Origin: Pseudobdellovibrionaceae bacterium
GTDB lineage: Bacteria > Bdellovibrionota > FAC87 > UBA2466 > JACKAF01
Assembly (NCBI GenBank): GCA_020635235.1
Contig: JACKAF010000005.1
Location: forward strand, 1-64,000
Direction: 5' to 3'
Length of the DNA stretch: 64,000 nucleotides
Shown: positions 36,024 through 43,832 of the stretch, piece after piece
Position numbering within the stretch: position 1 is the first letter of the stretch
How the letters are laid out: every line of letters begins with the position of its first letter
Translations under genes and position numbers: made by a program
Notes under the pieces: generated by a model
The model's input: only the letters and a program-made list of their open reading frames with translations
Database searches by the model: none
Told to the model about the DNA's origin: nothing

Positions 36024-38213
36024 ATGAGACTAAGTAGGGGCAAAATTTACTACGTACTCGCGCTTGCGTTAATCAGCAGTGCGCTGTGGCATACGTCCAT
36101 CGCCCGCGCAGATGAAGGCGATGAAGACCAAACCGAACTGACCCCAACTCCCGCGCCCGCTTTGCCAGCTCCGCCTTCCGAAGTGACTGAAGACCAAGTG
36201 AAATTTTATATGGGCTTTCCGGCCTTTTCCGGACTGGTTGGAACGATCGCGGAAGTGAACCAGTCAATGCGGGATGCGGCTGAGAACCCCATGGATAAAT
36301 GGCGCCGACAAAACGTGCAGGCAGCCCTTTCCAAGATGCCGGGCGCGATTCGCGAACTCGCGAACGTTTTCATGAGTAACGAACTTCACAACGCAGATCT
36401 ACCCCCGATGCAAGCAATGCTCGGAGGTTTTATCGATGTGAATGCCGCCGATAGATACAAAAAGTTTTTGCAGCATCCGGACGCGAGTCTTATTCCGGAA
36501 GCGGGCCCAGGGTTTCCGCTTGATCTCAAGGCGCCTCCGCCGACCGTAACGTCTGCGAAGATTGCGCTGAGCGATCCGAAGTTCCAATTGAACAAGACTT
36601 CGAGCGCTTCCAAGCCGGCCATCAACCCTTCGGAGTTGGCGGATCTATCGGGGGTAAGCGCAGGGTCTGTTTCGGGTGCCTCCACTATCAGCTTTAATGA
36701 CGATGCCCCGGAGCAAGGAACCGCGAGTTCTTCCAGTGGCGCCTCAGGTGCCCGTGGCCTGGCTTCAGTCGGTTCGGATACTAATAAGGAGGCCGTCTCC
36801 GCAGGGCTCGGCTTTATCAGTTCGGCGATTGGGCGACTTCTTGGAGAAGACGACACTAAAAAGGATGCGGCGGCAGAACCTGCCAGCGCTCCTGCCAAGC
36901 CGAACGATGGAAATTTCCTGGCTTCAGTCCAAAAGGATCTGGCGCTGCTCGAAGGCAACTACGGTTCGACCGAAGATAAGGAAGACTGTGTAGAGGGCGA
37001 TGAGCGTGAAGAATGTCAGGAAGACGGTGTTTTTGATCTTGAAGCAGCAAAAAAGAAAAAGACCGGCCCTACGCGCCATAAACAAGGTCGAGGGCTTCGC
37101 TCTGCCTATAAATTAAAAGCTCAACCCAAGAACTGGAGAGCTTTGGGTGCAGCGTTCTCCTTGTTACCGACGGTAAATAAGGCGAGCGCTAGAACCAGTG
37201 ATTTTTCAGACGACCAATTGATCGGTCTGGCCAATGCGACAGGCCTCAGCGAAAAAGCCCGTAGGGATTGCGCCGAGTGCGAGGCCCGCTTGGGAGTGGC
37301 TGCTTGCCGAAACATTTGTGCCCCTCGCGATAACTTTGTGAATGCCGTTCGTGGCGTTTCCGGCTCTAACGGCGGCGCTCCCGGAAGCGGTGGCGGCGCA
37401 GGTGCTGGTGGTGGTGGCGGCCGAGGTGCCGGCGGTGGGAGTGCCATCGCAGCGGCGGCGGCTATTGCAGGATCCGTAGCGGGTGCGATCGCCCTCGTAG
37501 GCACGACTGCAGCGCAGGCAGGAGCCGCCAAGAGTATTGCGACCAGTAAGGCCAACGAAGTGGTGACGAACACCAAGACCAAGGCGGACGCCATTCTTCA
37601 TACCGCTGCCAACGATGCGGCCGCCAAATCAGCGGAAACAGATTTGATTGCGACTCTTGCGAAGCAAAAAGAGCAGGGAAAACTCTTTGATACGGTTACC
37701 GGCATTGGAGCGGCATTGGCCGCGTCGGCCAGTGCTCGTGCTGCACGCTTGGATCAGGCCTACTTCAACCGCGGTGTGGAAAAAGCCCAGGCGGAACTAT
37801 TGATGTATGTCCAAGCTGGACAGGCTGCTTTGACTGAGTACGCGATGAAGGCGAGTGCGTTGGTTCGGGGCTACGTCCCCAATCAACTCGGGCCAGCGAC
37901 TTTGGATCCTCTTGGAAAGAACCAAACCGTCGTTGCGTCGACGGCGCCGTCTAGTTCAACGGTGTTACCCGGTTTAACGTCTCCGAGTTTTCGCTCTATC
38001 GCTTCCGTAAGCGAGTCGCCCCAGTCCGCTCTGGAACGAGTGACGGCCGCGATGCGGGGCTCTACCCGAGCCAACCCTTTACGTATTCCGCAACCCGCGC
38101 CCGTTGTGCGGGCTGTTGCGAGCTTCGAGGGGACGCCGCATGTTTCCTCTGCCGAACGCGCTCGTGCCGTTTCGAGCTTTGGCGACTCTTCTCGCCCCAC
38201 ACATACCCGTTAA
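36024..38213 (+). CDS. Large secreted Ala/Gly/Ser-rich protein 1 of the sigma-54 cluster
   Basis: 729 residues. Signal peptide ends near SIARADEGD. An acidic Pro/Thr-rich N-terminus is followed by a mixed region, a Cys pair (about 322-333), a basic patch (AAKKKKTGPTRHKQGRG), and a Cys cluster CAECEARLGVAACRNIC (about 416-432). Then come a Gly-rich linker (about 450-472), an Ala-rich hydrophobic helix (about 473-500) and a long helical part (to about 610). The tail is Ser/Pro-rich with a GSTRAN motif. No family recognised. The linker-hydrophobic helix-charged helix order and GSTR tail motif recur in the next two genes. Likely a structural surface or filament protein; no catalytic motif seen. 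Confidence 0.72.
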   Translation: MRLSRGKIYYVLALALISSALWHTSIARADEGDEDQTELTPTPAPALPAPPSEVTEDQVKFYMGFPAFSGLVGTIAEVNQSMRDAAENPMDKWRRQNVQAALSKMPGAIRELANVFMSNELHNADLPPMQAMLGGFIDVNAADRYKKFLQHPDASLIPEAGPGFPLDLKAPPPTVTSAKIALSDPKFQLNKTSSASKPAINPSELADLSGVSAGSVSGASTISFNDDAPEQGTASSSSGASGARGLASVGSDTNKEAVSAGLGFISSAIGRLLGEDDTKKDAAAEPASAPAKPNDGNFLASVQKDLALLEGNYGSTEDKEDCVEGDEREECQEDGVFDLEAAKKKKTGPTRHKQGRGLRSAYKLKAQPKNWRALGAAFSLLPTVNKASARTSDFSDDQLIGLANATGLSEKARRDCAECEARLGVAACRNICAPRDNFVNAVRGVSGSNGGAPGSGGGAGAGGGGGRGAGGGSAIAAAAAIAGSVAGAIALVGTTAAQAGAAKSIATSKANEVVTNTKTKADAILHTAANDAAAKSAETDLIATLAKQKEQGKLFDTVTGIGAALAASASARAARLDQAYFNRGVEKAQAELLMYVQAGQAALTEYAMKASALVRGYVPNQLGPATLDPLGKNQTVVASTAPSSSTVLPGLTSPSFRSIASVSESPQSALERVTAAMRGSTRANPLRIPQPAPVVRAVASFEGTPHVSSAERARAVSSFGDSSRPTHTR

Positions 38214-38445
38214 TCCAATCAGTAGACAGTAGTGTACACACGGTGGACGGTCCCGACTGGGCCCAGCAAAAATCCCTTTATTTATAAGCGCTTACGAAGC
38301 ATTTCCTGACTGCTTTAAAAGCAGACAACGTCGTCAAAATAGTCAGTTCAAATTACGTAATATCAAGCACTTACATTTAGACAGGCTGTATACTCCAGAG
38401 CCCTCGGCAGGCGTCTACGCAGCTTTCATCACCGAATATCAATTA

Positions 38446-38458
38446 TTTCAGATGTTTA
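38446..38458 (+). promoter_or_regulatory. IHF-like binding site 2
   Basis: TTTCAGATGTTTA matches the IHF consensus with two mismatches and lies 23 bp before the -24 element. An overlapping alternative begins at 38438 (TATCAA-N4-TT). Confidence 0.45.
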
Positions 38459-38481
38459 ACTGGTGTCCCGAGGGCCGGGAG

Positions 38482-38499
38482 TTGGCAAGGCATGTGCAA
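38482..38499 (+). promoter_or_regulatory. Sigma-54 (-24/-12) promoter 2
   Basis: TTGGCAAGGCATGTGCAA, GG-to-GC spacing 12 bp; predicted start near 38509. The conserved core is the same as in promoters 1 and 3. Confidence 0.82.
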
Positions 38500-38580
38500 T
38501 TCCAATGAGTAGGGATTCCACCAGTACGTTTGCCGCATTAACTTTTGGGGAAAACATTGCTTCATAGGGCAGACAAATCA

Positions 38581-39846
38581 ATGCTGGGGCGTACGCAGCT
38601 GCAGGTAGTAGTGCTCAGCGCACTATTGACCTGGAACGGCTTCGTTGCGAAGCAGTCCCGAGCCTTGGCCCTGGTCCAGGCAGTTTTCCCGGTCGCGTTC
38701 GCTCAAGAAGGCGGCTGCCCAAACTGCGGAAAAGGTGGAAGCGGGGGCGAAGGCGGCGGCCAGGCAGGCGAAATCCTCCTCGGTATCGCGGCCATTATCG
38801 CGCCGATCGCAGCAGCGATGGCCCAGGTAGCTGCTGCTGAAAAGCAGGCAGAAGCCGACAAATTCATCGCCAAGACGGCTGCAGATGCCTCTATTACTCA
38901 AACCAAAATTCAGGCCGACGTAACCAAACAACTTTCCGATACCCAGCGAGCCCTTCAGGAGAAAAACCTGGCGGTGACTCAACAATTGGCCAAGGACCAA
39001 GAGGCCGCTCGACAAGAGCGCGTCAACCTCCAGCTTGCTGCGCTCGAAAAAGAGCGTAAAGCCCAGGAAGCGGAACGAAGAGAGATTCGAGCCATCGAAC
39101 AAGATCGCATCGATCAACAGATTGCTTTTGCAAAACAACAAGCGGACGAGAACCTTCGTCTCGCTAAGCTTTCTATTAATACGCAACTGGTTGCACAGGG
39201 GCTTGCTACGGGCGTGGCTCCAGCGGGATCGCGTGGCCGTTTAACGACGACAAGCACGGGCTCTAGTACCGCCTCTTCCAGTTTTGCTTCCAGCATCACC
39301 CAGCGTGCGATTGCGAGTACCAGTACTTCATCCAGTCGCGCGAGTAGCGCGAGTACATCGGGATCGGGCAGCCGTGTCTCAATTCCTTCACGTGGTTTGG
39401 CATCTTTGCCGGCGGGCGGCGCGAGTCAGCTTGCCTCTTTGGGTGGGACGGCCTCCAGCAAATTGATACAGGCCGTCCAGAAGGACGCCGTGGCGGGTAA
39501 CAGCAATGTCGCGGGTGCCTCGGTTTCGTCCCGGGGCGCTACGCGGGGTGCAAGTGGCTTCCAGTTCGGCGCTACGGGCACGGCGGGAGACATCGTTTCC
39601 GCAGGTTTGAGCCCGCAACTCGACCAACAGATTCAGGTGGCCGGCGTGGTACGCGGATCCACACGCGGCGCACACCAGCTGACCGAAGAAGCGAAAGCCG
39701 AACGGGATGGAAAGAGCTCGGATCTTAATAGATTTTTGTCGACGGTAAAAAGTGATGCTGTTTGGCGTGGCATCCGCAATACCAGCGGAGGCAACACGGC
39801 CGGCGGTTTAGGTGGGGGCCACCAGAACCGAGGCATCGGCCGCTAA
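38581..39846 (+). CDS. Secreted helical Ser/Gly-rich protein 2 of the sigma-54 cluster
   Basis: 421 residues from ATG at 38581; in-frame TTG codons at 38545 and 38557 are alternatives, and no start has a strong ribosome-binding site. A long signal peptide ends at VAFA, so the mature protein begins QEGGCPNCGKGG, a CxxC in a Gly-rich linker. A hydrophobic helix follows (GEILLGIAAIIAPIAAAMAQ, about 63-82), then a highly charged coiled-coil-like region to about residue 210 (ALEKERKAQEAERREIRAIE). The rest is Ser/Thr/Gly-rich with GATRG and GSTRG motifs. About 126 residues of the helical part are about 96% identical to protein 3. No family recognised; probably a secreted structural protein. Confidence 0.78.
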   Translation: MLGRTQLQVVVLSALLTWNGFVAKQSRALALVQAVFPVAFAQEGGCPNCGKGGSGGEGGGQAGEILLGIAAIIAPIAAAMAQVAAAEKQAEADKFIAKTAADASITQTKIQADVTKQLSDTQRALQEKNLAVTQQLAKDQEAARQERVNLQLAALEKERKAQEAERREIRAIEQDRIDQQIAFAKQQADENLRLAKLSINTQLVAQGLATGVAPAGSRGRLTTTSTGSSTASSSFASSITQRAIASTSTSSSRASSASTSGSGSRVSIPSRGLASLPAGGASQLASLGGTASSKLIQAVQKDAVAGNSNVAGASVSSRGATRGASGFQFGATGTAGDIVSAGLSPQLDQQIQVAGVVRGSTRGAHQLTEEAKAERDGKSSDLNRFLSTVKSDAVWRGIRNTSGGNTAGGLGGGHQNRGIGR

Positions 39847-39893
39847 GAGTTTTCTTTGGGGGGAACCGAAGAATCAAGGAGCCTGACAACGGA

Positions 39894-39921
39894 CGGGAAG
39901 GGGGAGCGTCCCCCCTTCCCG
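39894..39921 (+). terminator. Strong stem-loop after protein 2
   Basis: CGGGAAGGGGG pairs with CCCCCTTCCCG, 11 bp, loop of 6. It lies 48 bp past the stop, without a T-run. Suggests that genes 2 and 3 are separate transcripts. Confidence 0.6.
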
Positions 39922-40064
39922 CCGCTACTCGTGCGCCGAAAACGTGTGTACAACCCGCATACAGTGACGACCTCTTTAATAACGGGGACTTAACCGGATC
40001 TTTGCCTCTCCAGCGTAGTCCGATACCAACTGTTTAGCCAGGTAGCATTCCCGAAACCTAATAA

Positions 40065-40077
40065 TTTCAAACGCTTA
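40065..40077 (+). promoter_or_regulatory. IHF-like binding site 3
   Basis: TTTCAAACGCTTA, one mismatch to the IHF consensus, 23 bp before the -24 element of promoter 3. Confidence 0.55.
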
Positions 40078-40100
40078 TTTTATTTTGGGTAGGGGCCTGG

Positions 40101-40118
40101 TTGGCAAGCATTGTGCAA
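40101..40118 (+). promoter_or_regulatory. Sigma-54 (-24/-12) promoter 3
   Basis: TTGGCAAGCATTGTGCAA, GG-to-GC spacing 12 bp; predicted start near 40128, giving a leader of about 103 nt before the ATG at 40231. Confidence 0.82.
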
Positions 40119-40230
40119 TTTCATTGGGTGTGGGTGACTCTACCGTGCCTAGCGGCCGCTTTCGTGCAGGAAGCGCTGTGAAGCCAGTAGACACACTTTA
40201 GTTACGACAACGAAGCGAGAACAACTGAGA

Positions 40231-40473
40231 ATGACCCCCCACGGAAGACATTCGAGTGCAGGCTCACCGCGCGTCCTTCAGCGCGGGCTTGCGGGCCTTA
40301 TGGCCCTCCTATTCCTACTTACTACCGTGCAAAACCGTGCGCAGGCCGCAGAGGCCGTCCAGGGAACCGATCTTATCCATTACCGTTTAGCACCCAAGGC
40401 CCAGCATTGGAGAGTCGCTCCGGCAGTGCGGCACCTTTTGCCCTTCTTCCTGCCGCAAGCGGCCGCGGCTTGA
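40231..40473 (+). CDS. N-terminal part of secreted protein 3, ended by in-frame TGA
   Basis: 80 codons from ATG 40231 to TGA 40471-40473. It supplies an export signal (GLAGLMALLFLLTTVQNRAQA) and a short mature stretch ending FFLPQAAAA. The same reading frame continues directly after the TGA with GGCNQGGSEGGSGGQAGEILL, which aligns with GGCPNCGKGG...GQAGEILL of protein 2; the TGA sits where protein 2 has a Glu codon. So this and the frame to 41724 are one gene by homology, interrupted by one stop codon. Possibilities are a recent nonsense mutation, a sequence error, stop-codon readthrough or recoding. Confidence 0.6.
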   Translation: MTPHGRHSSAGSPRVLQRGLAGLMALLFLLTTVQNRAQAAEAVQGTDLIHYRLAPKAQHWRVAPAVRHLLPFFLPQAAAA

Positions 40474-40530
40474 GGCGGCTGTAATCAGGGCGGCTCGGAG
40501 GGCGGCTCGGGCGGTCAGGCGGGAGAAATC

Positions 40531-41724
40531 TTGCTTGGGCTCGCGGCGATCATGGCTCCTATAATGGCGGCCGTGGCGCAGGTGTCTGCAGCAGAGAAGC
40601 AGGCCGAGGCGGACAAGTTTGTCGCAAAAACGGCGGCCGACGCAGCGATTACGCAAACCAAGATTCAGGCCGATGTGACCAAACAGCTTTCCGATACGCA
40701 GCGTGCGCTTCAGGAGAAAAACCTCGCAGTTACTGAGCAATTGGCGAAGGACCAGGAAGAGGCCCGCCGCGAGCGTGTGAACCTGCAGCTAGCGGCCCTC
40801 GAAAAAGAGCGCAAAGCTCAGGAAGCGGAACGCCGAGAAATCCGCGCCATTGAACAGGATCGAATCGATCAGCAGATTGCTTTTGCCAAACAGCAGGCCG
40901 ACGAAAATCTTCGCCTCGCAAAACTCTCTATTAATACCCAGCTCGTGGCGCAAGGACTTGCGACAGGGACCGCTGCGGCAGGCTCGCGCGGTCGATTGAC
41001 CGTAAACGGCGGCGCCGGCACCTCAGGTTCCCTAAGCACTTCAATTACCTCGCGCGCGGTGAGCAGCGACAGCAGCCGCGGGGCGGGCAGTGGCAGTGAT
41101 ACCGGATCGAGCGCACCATTAAATAGAGGCCTCAGCGGCTTAGTGGCTGGCCTGGCAGGTGTGAGCGGCGCTTCAAACGCCGACGGCATAACAAGTCCTC
41201 AGGGCGGAACCGCGCAGGCGCGCGCGCAAGCTTCCAGAGCGCTATTGGCCTCTGTAGGGGCGCCGCAAGTGGGCCTAGCGAACGCTAAGGGCACATCGCC
41301 CTCAACCTCCCGTGTGCGAGCGATCGGTACTGGCTTGCCGACGGGAACAAGTTTTAAATCCGATTCTTCAAACGTGTTTTCATTGGCTCCTGGTAGCGGC
41401 GTCTCCGGTGCGCTTGCGAAAGGGATGTCCGGCACAACGCGCGGGTTGATGTCGACACGGGACAACCACAACCTCATTTTGGGTGAGCGCGCCGTTTCGG
41501 ATTTGAATAGGGTTTTGCAAAGTGTGCGAAGCGGTGGCAGCGTCGCCTCTCAGGATTTTTCTGAGTTTTTTGCGGATCAAGAAAAGAAATTAGATCAGAT
41601 TACTCCCAACAACGGCCAAGGCCAGTCGACTCCGTTTGAAGGGGCGTACAGGCCGCCGACAACCGGGCGTGCGCTAGTCGGCCGCAAGAACGGCACAGGT
41701 CGGTCACACTCGTTGGGCTATTAG
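40531..41724 (+). CDS. Conserved core and C-terminal part of secreted protein 3 (same frame, after the TGA)
   Basis: 397 codons counted from TTG 40531, which has GGGAG 6 bp upstream and so could reinitiate, though the product would lack an export signal. The open frame itself starts right after the TGA at 40474. Contents: hydrophobic helix (GLAAIMAPIMAAVAQ), charged helical region nearly identical to protein 2, then a Ser/Gly/Ala-rich half with a GTTRG motif, ending GTGRSHSLGY. DNA differences from gene 2 in the helical region fall mainly on third codon positions. This implies that the region has been kept under protein-level selection. Confidence 0.72.
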   Translation: MLGLAAIMAPIMAAVAQVSAAEKQAEADKFVAKTAADAAITQTKIQADVTKQLSDTQRALQEKNLAVTEQLAKDQEEARRERVNLQLAALEKERKAQEAERREIRAIEQDRIDQQIAFAKQQADENLRLAKLSINTQLVAQGLATGTAAAGSRGRLTVNGGAGTSGSLSTSITSRAVSSDSSRGAGSGSDTGSSAPLNRGLSGLVAGLAGVSGASNADGITSPQGGTAQARAQASRALLASVGAPQVGLANAKGTSPSTSRVRAIGTGLPTGTSFKSDSSNVFSLAPGSGVSGALAKGMSGTTRGLMSTRDNHNLILGERAVSDLNRVLQSVRSGGSVASQDFSEFFADQEKKLDQITPNNGQGQSTPFEGAYRPPTTGRALVGRKNGTGRSHSLGY

Positions 41725-41739
41725 AGTTTCTCGGGGGGT

Positions 41740-41769
41740 GGTCAGGGACGTTAAGGGGATACCCTGACC
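41740..41769 (+). repeat. Hairpin after protein 3
   Basis: GGTCAGGG and CCCTGACC form a perfect 8-bp stem with a 14-base loop, 15 bp after the stop codon and just before the main terminator. It may protect the transcript's 3' end. Confidence 0.4.
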
Positions 41770-41778
41770 AGTTGTCAA

Positions 41779-41821
41779 CAAAGCCGGAGGGCAAAGGGGG
41801 CCTTCCGGCTTTGCTTTTTTT
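41779..41821 (+). terminator. Rho-independent terminator of the sigma-54 cluster
   Basis: CAAAGCCGGA paired with TTCCGGCTTTG (stem of more than 10 bp) followed by TTTTTTT (41815-41821). It ends the third gene's transcript before the convergent gene at 41830. Confidence 0.88.
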
Positions 41822-41829
41822 CGGGTCTA

Positions 41830-42837
41830 CTAAACTTCAGCAAAAGTCGGAGCGCCTGGAATCTCAGCATACAGGCGCGTGTAGTTAAGTGCTTGGTGAT
41901 GCTGTTGGAGCACACCTTGATCGGCGAGATGTGTTCGAGCCAAGTCCACGGATTCCCGAAGCTGGGACGCGGAAATAAAGTCCGTAAGGTACTGAGAGAG
42001 GCGAAGAGGAGACAGCGGCAGTAACTCGGCGAGTGCACTGTGGCGGTCCATAAATACGACGGGGACACTAAAATAGAGCGCTTCCAGCGCGAGAAAAGGC
42101 CAATCAAAAGCCCGTTCGGTTAAATAAAATACTAAAAAGGAAAACTGCAGAGTCTTCATCCATTGTTTGGCGGAAAACTCGCGCACTTCGTTGAAGTGAA
42201 GAGTCCTCAGGGGGAGTTGCGGGTATTGGCCGCTGACAACATGCTGAAGCCGCCGCAGGTCGAGTTCGCGCCCGCCATCCGTCAAAAATAGAATCTGCCC
42301 ATCGTAGGACGGGCGATTTAGATCGGCAAAATGAACATAGCGTCGTGCGGAAGGTAATACGACGCGAATCTGCGATTCCGAAATGTTGCAATGTTCGTGC
42401 AAAAGGACTGCGTCGTGCTGAGAGGGCACAACGAAACTATGATTTTCCGGAACGGGAGGTAGGGTCGCTCCCAGACTCCGGTAGGCGGGCAACACTGTCG
42501 TTATGGTGGGGCAGTCCAGAAACGGCTCCATGCGATCGGCCGGACGGAAGCGGTGGAACGCCGTAATGGACGAGGATTCAACAAAGTGTTTTTCCCAAGC
42601 GGAATAAAAGAAAGAACTCCCGATCCTACGTTTCGTATCAAAGCGTTTGAGTTGGCCTGAGAAAACCTGCGACGGGTGGCTCAGTAACACCGTCCGGCGC
42701 TTTTCAACCCATTCGCTCCCCGCATGCGGGCATCCTTGGGCGGCGACCAGCTGATCTATAAGCTCCTGTGCCACAAGGCCCTGGGATTCAAACTCGGCCG
42801 CGGCTCGTCCGTCGATACAAAGTCGTGGTGTGTGCAT
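41830..42837 (-). CDS. Glycosyltransferase-like protein
   Basis: 335 residues from ATG at 42837; a longer frame to 42918 exists but overlaps the divergent gene region. The N-terminal CIDGRAAAEFESQGLVAQEL resembles the acceptor-side loop of GT4 enzymes. The C-terminal segment FLALEALYFSVPVVFMDRHSALAELLP resembles the donor-binding E-x7-E region, although the first Glu of the pair is replaced. It may be a degenerate or divergent glycosyltransferase, and lying next to the secreted-protein cluster it could modify those proteins. Family call is tentative. Confidence 0.5.
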   Translation of the reverse strand: MHTPRLCIDGRAAAEFESQGLVAQELIDQLVAAQGCPHAGSEWVEKRRTVLLSHPSQVFSGQLKRFDTKRRIGSSFFYSAWEKHFVESSSITAFHRFRPADRMEPFLDCPTITTVLPAYRSLGATLPPVPENHSFVVPSQHDAVLLHEHCNISESQIRVVLPSARRYVHFADLNRPSYDGQILFLTDGGRELDLRRLQHVVSGQYPQLPLRTLHFNEVREFSAKQWMKTLQFSFLVFYLTERAFDWPFLALEALYFSVPVVFMDRHSALAELLPLSPLRLSQYLTDFISASQLRESVDLARTHLADQGVLQQHHQALNYTRLYAEIPGAPTFAEV

Positions 42838-42947
42838 AACTCTATTAAAGCACAATTTGCCCAGGAGTTGAACGACGCGGCCAACGCACTGTATAAATGG
42901 AGTCGGTTTTGCACCCAAATGGAATCCGAACGCTGCGAAGGGACACT

Positions 42948-43832
42948 ATGTTTCGTGCCAAGGCTGCCTTTTGGATCCTGTTAACATTACTGCTAGTTCG
43001 GTTTTATGGCCGGTACGGGGGCAACTCGCTCCAGATAAGCTTTCTGGACGTTGGCCAAGGCGATGCCGCTTTGGTCGTCCTCCCTGGCGGCAAGAGCTTT
43101 CTCCTGGATGCCGGAATCCGGAGCGCCCGTACGGATAGGGGACGTGAGGTGGTGATTCCTGCGTTGGCCGCCCGAGGCATCTTGGACTTAGAGGCGGTGG
43201 TGCTGAGCCACCCTGACGCCGATCACCTGGGCGGACTTCTTGCAGTCTTGGAATCGCTTCGGGTAAGGGCCTTTTGGCTGCCGCGCCATTTTCTTCCGCC
43301 AAAGCGCCTGCAGCTAAAAGAAACGCTGGAAGTGGCCAGTCGGCGCGGCGTGTACGTGTTCCCCTGGGTCGTTCCCTCCCGTTTCGTGCTTTCATCAGGA
43401 GTACAATGGTGGGTTGGGCTGGGAAAGGGGGAGTCCGACAATGACCACTCGCTGCTGGTTCGCCTCGCCTACGGACCCTGTTCGGTGTTGTTTACGGGGG
43501 ATATTGGGGCGCAAACAGAGCGAGGGCTTACGGACTGGGGGCGTTCCACTGTGCTCAAGGTGTCTCATCACGGATCGCGCTTCTCTTCGGATAGCGCGTT
43601 CTTAAAACGTGTGCGCCCCCGTCTTGCTGTCGTTTCCGCGGGGGCGAACAACCGTTACGGACACCCGCACCCCGATACTTTGGAACGACTGCGGGAGGTG
43701 GGGACGGAGATTTTGCGAACCGATTTCCACGGCCGCGTGGACATTAGCTTTGACCGTGCTGGAAGATTTGCGTGCCGGTCGGCGCTGGGGGCCTGCGGGG
43801 CGGGCTACTGTTCAGAGGCCAAACCCAACTGA
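42948..43832 (+). CDS. Stand-alone ComEC/Rec2-type metallo-beta-lactamase-fold hydrolase
   Basis: 294 residues from ATG at 42948 (GAAGGG upstream; an in-frame ATG at 42897 is less likely). One N-terminal membrane anchor or signal segment, then the hydrolase domain: FLDVGQGDAALVV, SHPDADHLGG, LFTGDIG, LKVSHHGSRFSS and a C-terminal NRYGHPHPDTL. These are the motifs of the ComEC C-terminal domain, but the OB and competence membrane domains are absent. Could act as a periplasmic nuclease or phosphodiesterase. Overlaps the convergent uvrB stop by 28 bp. Confidence 0.8.
   Translation: MFRAKAAFWILLTLLLVRFYGRYGGNSLQISFLDVGQGDAALVVLPGGKSFLLDAGIRSARTDRGREVVIPALAARGILDLEAVVLSHPDADHLGGLLAVLESLRVRAFWLPRHFLPPKRLQLKETLEVASRRGVYVFPWVVPSRFVLSSGVQWWVGLGKGESDNDHSLLVRLAYGPCSVLFTGDIGAQTERGLTDWGRSTVLKVSHHGSRFSSDSAFLKRVRPRLAVVSAGANNRYGHPHPDTLERLREVGTEILRTDFHGRVDISFDRAGRFACRSALGACGAGYCSEAKPN

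Larger units (their letters stand above)
38214..38580. other. Intergenic region 1-2 of the cluster
   Basis: About 367 bp with no gene. It contains palindrome CTGGGCCCAG (near 38256-38265), TAAGCGCTTA, inverted repeat CTGCTTT-A-AAAGCAG (38310-38324, about 185 bp upstream of the predicted start and so a possible enhancer site), an IHF-like box and sigma-54 promoter 2. Confidence 0.5.
39847..40230. other. Intergenic region 2-3 of the cluster
   Basis: About 384 bp without a convincing gene. It contains a terminator-like stem-loop, an IHF-like box, sigma-54 promoter 3 and a roughly 100-bp leader before the 40231 start. A GTG-initiated seven-codon frame (40178-40201) in the leader is probably chance. 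Confidence 0.5.

Noticed and set aside
38623..39186. 187-codon minus-strand frame across the secreted protein 2 gene
   Set aside because: Shadow of the helical-core codons; a similar shadow appears opposite gene 3, which follows from the conserved plus-strand frame.
40178..40201. Seven-codon GTG frame in the leader of secreted protein 3
   Set aside because: Too short to judge; no attenuation structure seen around it.
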